Shown one piece after another: positions 31,212-32,220 of a stretch of DNA of 32,220 nucleotides. Numbering within the stretch: the first letter of the stretch is position 1; the number at the start of each line of letters is the position of its first letter. The notes beneath the pieces were generated by a model. That model was not told the origin of the DNA. It ran no database searches and was given only the letters and a program-made list of their open reading frames with translations. Source of the DNA: Pseudomonas huaxiensis (lineage in GTDB: Bacteria > Pseudomonadota > Gammaproteobacteria > Pseudomonadales > Pseudomonadaceae); assembly GCF_003231275.1 (NCBI RefSeq), contig NZ_QKVL01000056.1:1-32220 (forward strand), read 5' to 3'. Position numbers and translations under genes: made by a program.

Positions 31212-31952
31212 ATGCCCCCACACCCCGATTTCGTTCCCTCGCGCCCACTCAATCCCTGGCTGGCCCTGGGCATTCCACTGCTGGTCGCGGTGGTGCTCGT
31301 CCTGCTCGAACTGACCGATGTCGACATGGTGTTGGCCCGGATGGCGTTCGACCCAGCCGCTGGCCAGTTCATTGGCAGGCACAGCTACTTTCTCGAAGAC
31401 ATCCTGCATGACCGCGCCAAACAGCTCGTCATCCTTTTCGGCGTGCTGGCGATCGGTGGGTTTGCCGCCAGTTTCGCGGTTGAACGGCTGAAACCTGTGC
31501 GTCGGGAGTTGGGCTGCCTGGTCCTGGCCATGGGGCTCTCGACGGCCTTTGTCACGCCGCTCAAAGCGGTGACTGCCGTGCAGTGTCCGTGGAGTCTGAG
31601 CCAGTTTGGCGGCAATGAAACCTACAGCAAGTTGCTCGAAGCACGGCCTGAAACCAACAAACCCGGGCGTTGCTGGCCCGGCGGTCATGCGGCTACCGGT
31701 TTTACCCTGTTCGCGCTGTTCTTTGTCCTGCGTGATCGTCGCCCGCGTCTGGCGAAAGTGGCGCTGGGTGTGGCCTTTGGTCTCGGCACGCTGTTCTCGA
31801 TCGGGCGCATGTTGCAAGGGGCGCACTTTTTTTCGCACAACGTCTGGACCGCGGTGTTTTGCTGGTTGATTGCGCTGGGTTGTTACTACCTGGTGCTGTA
31901 CCGCCGACATGCCCCGGCCGAGGCCAGCGATGCTGTGGTGCAGGTCAACTGA
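31212..31952 (+). CDS. PAP2-family membrane phosphatase
   Basis: A 246-residue inner-membrane protein with about six hydrophobic spans and degenerate PAP2 motifs: K118-x6-P126 in LKAVTAVQCPW (C instead of R before P), P156-GGHAATGF (with H159), and R199-x5-H205 in GRMLQGAHFFSHNVW. Such enzymes remove phosphate from lipids such as phosphatidic acid, undecaprenyl pyrophosphate or lipid A. I start at the ATG at 31212, which gives a hydrophilic N-terminus and a first helix at about 16-34; the open frame runs upstream through the ColR-box region and is rejected there. Divergent from colR with the ColR box between them, so probably a ColR target. The substrate is unknown. Confidence 0.88.
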   Translation: MPPHPDFVPSRPLNPWLALGIPLLVAVVLVLLELTDVDMVLARMAFDPAAGQFIGRHSYFLEDILHDRAKQLVILFGVLAIGGFAASFAVERLKPVRRELGCLVLAMGLSTAFVTPLKAVTAVQCPWSLSQFGGNETYSKLLEARPETNKPGRCWPGGHAATGFTLFALFFVLRDRRPRLAKVALGVAFGLGTLFSIGRMLQGAHFFSHNVWTAVFCWLIALGCYYLVLYRRHAPAEASDAVVQVN

Positions 31953-31976
31953 TTCATTTACGGGCTTGGGTGCTGT

Positions 31977-32220
31977 GAGCTTATCCATTCGATGTGGCGA
32001 GGCTGCCGGCCCCTTCCGCCTTTACGGCGTCCGACTTTTGTCTTGGCAAAAGTAGGCAAAACCGCTCGCTCCCGCATCCGGCCCTACGCTGCGCTTCGGG
32101 TCCCCTCCTGAAGTCGCGAAGTTACGGGCGAAGTCTGTGATGACGGATCTTCGAAATCAAAATCTAACTAACAGACGCGCCACAAGGCGCTCTTGATCTT
32201 CGTGCGCGAAAGTCCAGACA
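31977..32220 (+). repeat. Dispersed repeat and flanking intergenic DNA at the window end
   Basis: Bases 31977-32051 are the inverted partner of 7-80. The repeat probably continues: AGTAGGCAAAACCGCTCGCTCCCGCATCCGG and the GCTTCGGGTCCCCTCC that follows look like a common intergenic Pseudomonas sequence, but I cannot prove where it ends. No convincing gene is present in 31953-32220. Confidence 0.6.

Noticed and set aside
1..32220. Phage, defence island, toxin-antitoxin system, secretion system or biosynthetic cluster
   Set aside because: No integrase, nuclease, toxin pair, secretion or synthase domains were found; gene content and order are those of core Pseudomonas chromosome.

Overview
The window looks like chromosomal DNA of a Pseudomonas, most likely of the fluorescens/putida side of the genus. 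The evidence is uniformly high GC, strong Shine-Dalgarno sites, REP-type palindromes with GTAGGAGCGAGCTTGCTCGC or GTGGGAGCGAGCTTGTC cores, and a gene order that (from memory) follows P. aeruginosa PA4350-PA4381 closely: olsBA, xenB, argP-lysE, sodB, bifA, imelysin cluster, mexVW-like, inaA, colSR. I see no phage, transposase, CRISPR array, rRNA or tRNA. 31 protein genes are supported.

Region 1 (1-4.6 kb, all minus strand): a DJ-1/PfpI-like protein with a ribbon-helix-helix protein; then a serine hydrolase, a small exported Cys-containing protein, a YceI-like exported protein and a phospholipase-D/cardiolipin-synthase-like protein, tightly packed. A 257-bp REP-type inverted repeat separates this from a short acyl-CoA dehydrogenase homologue. 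Region 2 (5.5-7.75 kb): olsB-olsA for ornithine lipid synthesis, overlapping end to end with a convergent acyl-carrier-protein phosphodiesterase gene. Region 3 (7.75-10.5 kb): ArsR-type regulator, MFS exporter and XenB-like old yellow enzyme, with a cluster of TATATCGCGATATA-like palindromes upstream. Region 4 (10.5-17.4 kb): coiled-coil membrane protein, SDR oxidoreductase, divergent argP/lysE, sodB, and the c-di-GMP phosphodiesterase bifA, which probably starts at a TTG codon.

Region 5 (17.5-22.9 kb): two imelysin lipoproteins, a di-heme lipoprotein and a Tat-like DUF1513 beta-propeller protein, with a Fur-box-like palindrome in front of the first gene. I infer a periplasmic iron (or other metal) handling system whose chemistry is not established; it is the best candidate here for little-described biology. 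Region 6 (22.9-27.2 kb): an RND efflux pair resembling MexV-MexW without an outer-membrane channel gene. Region 7 (27.3-31.95 kb): the ColR-ColS metal-responsive two-component system flanked on both sides by envelope genes (PAP2 phosphatase on one side; methyltransferase, inaA and a small exported protein on the other), each preceded by a near-identical ColR-box-like sequence at about the same distance from the start codon.

The two ends of the window carry inverted copies of one ~75-bp repeat, so about 31.9 kb of genes lies between them. Overall this is core chromosome themed on the envelope: lipid remodelling, metal sensing, efflux and c-di-GMP control.
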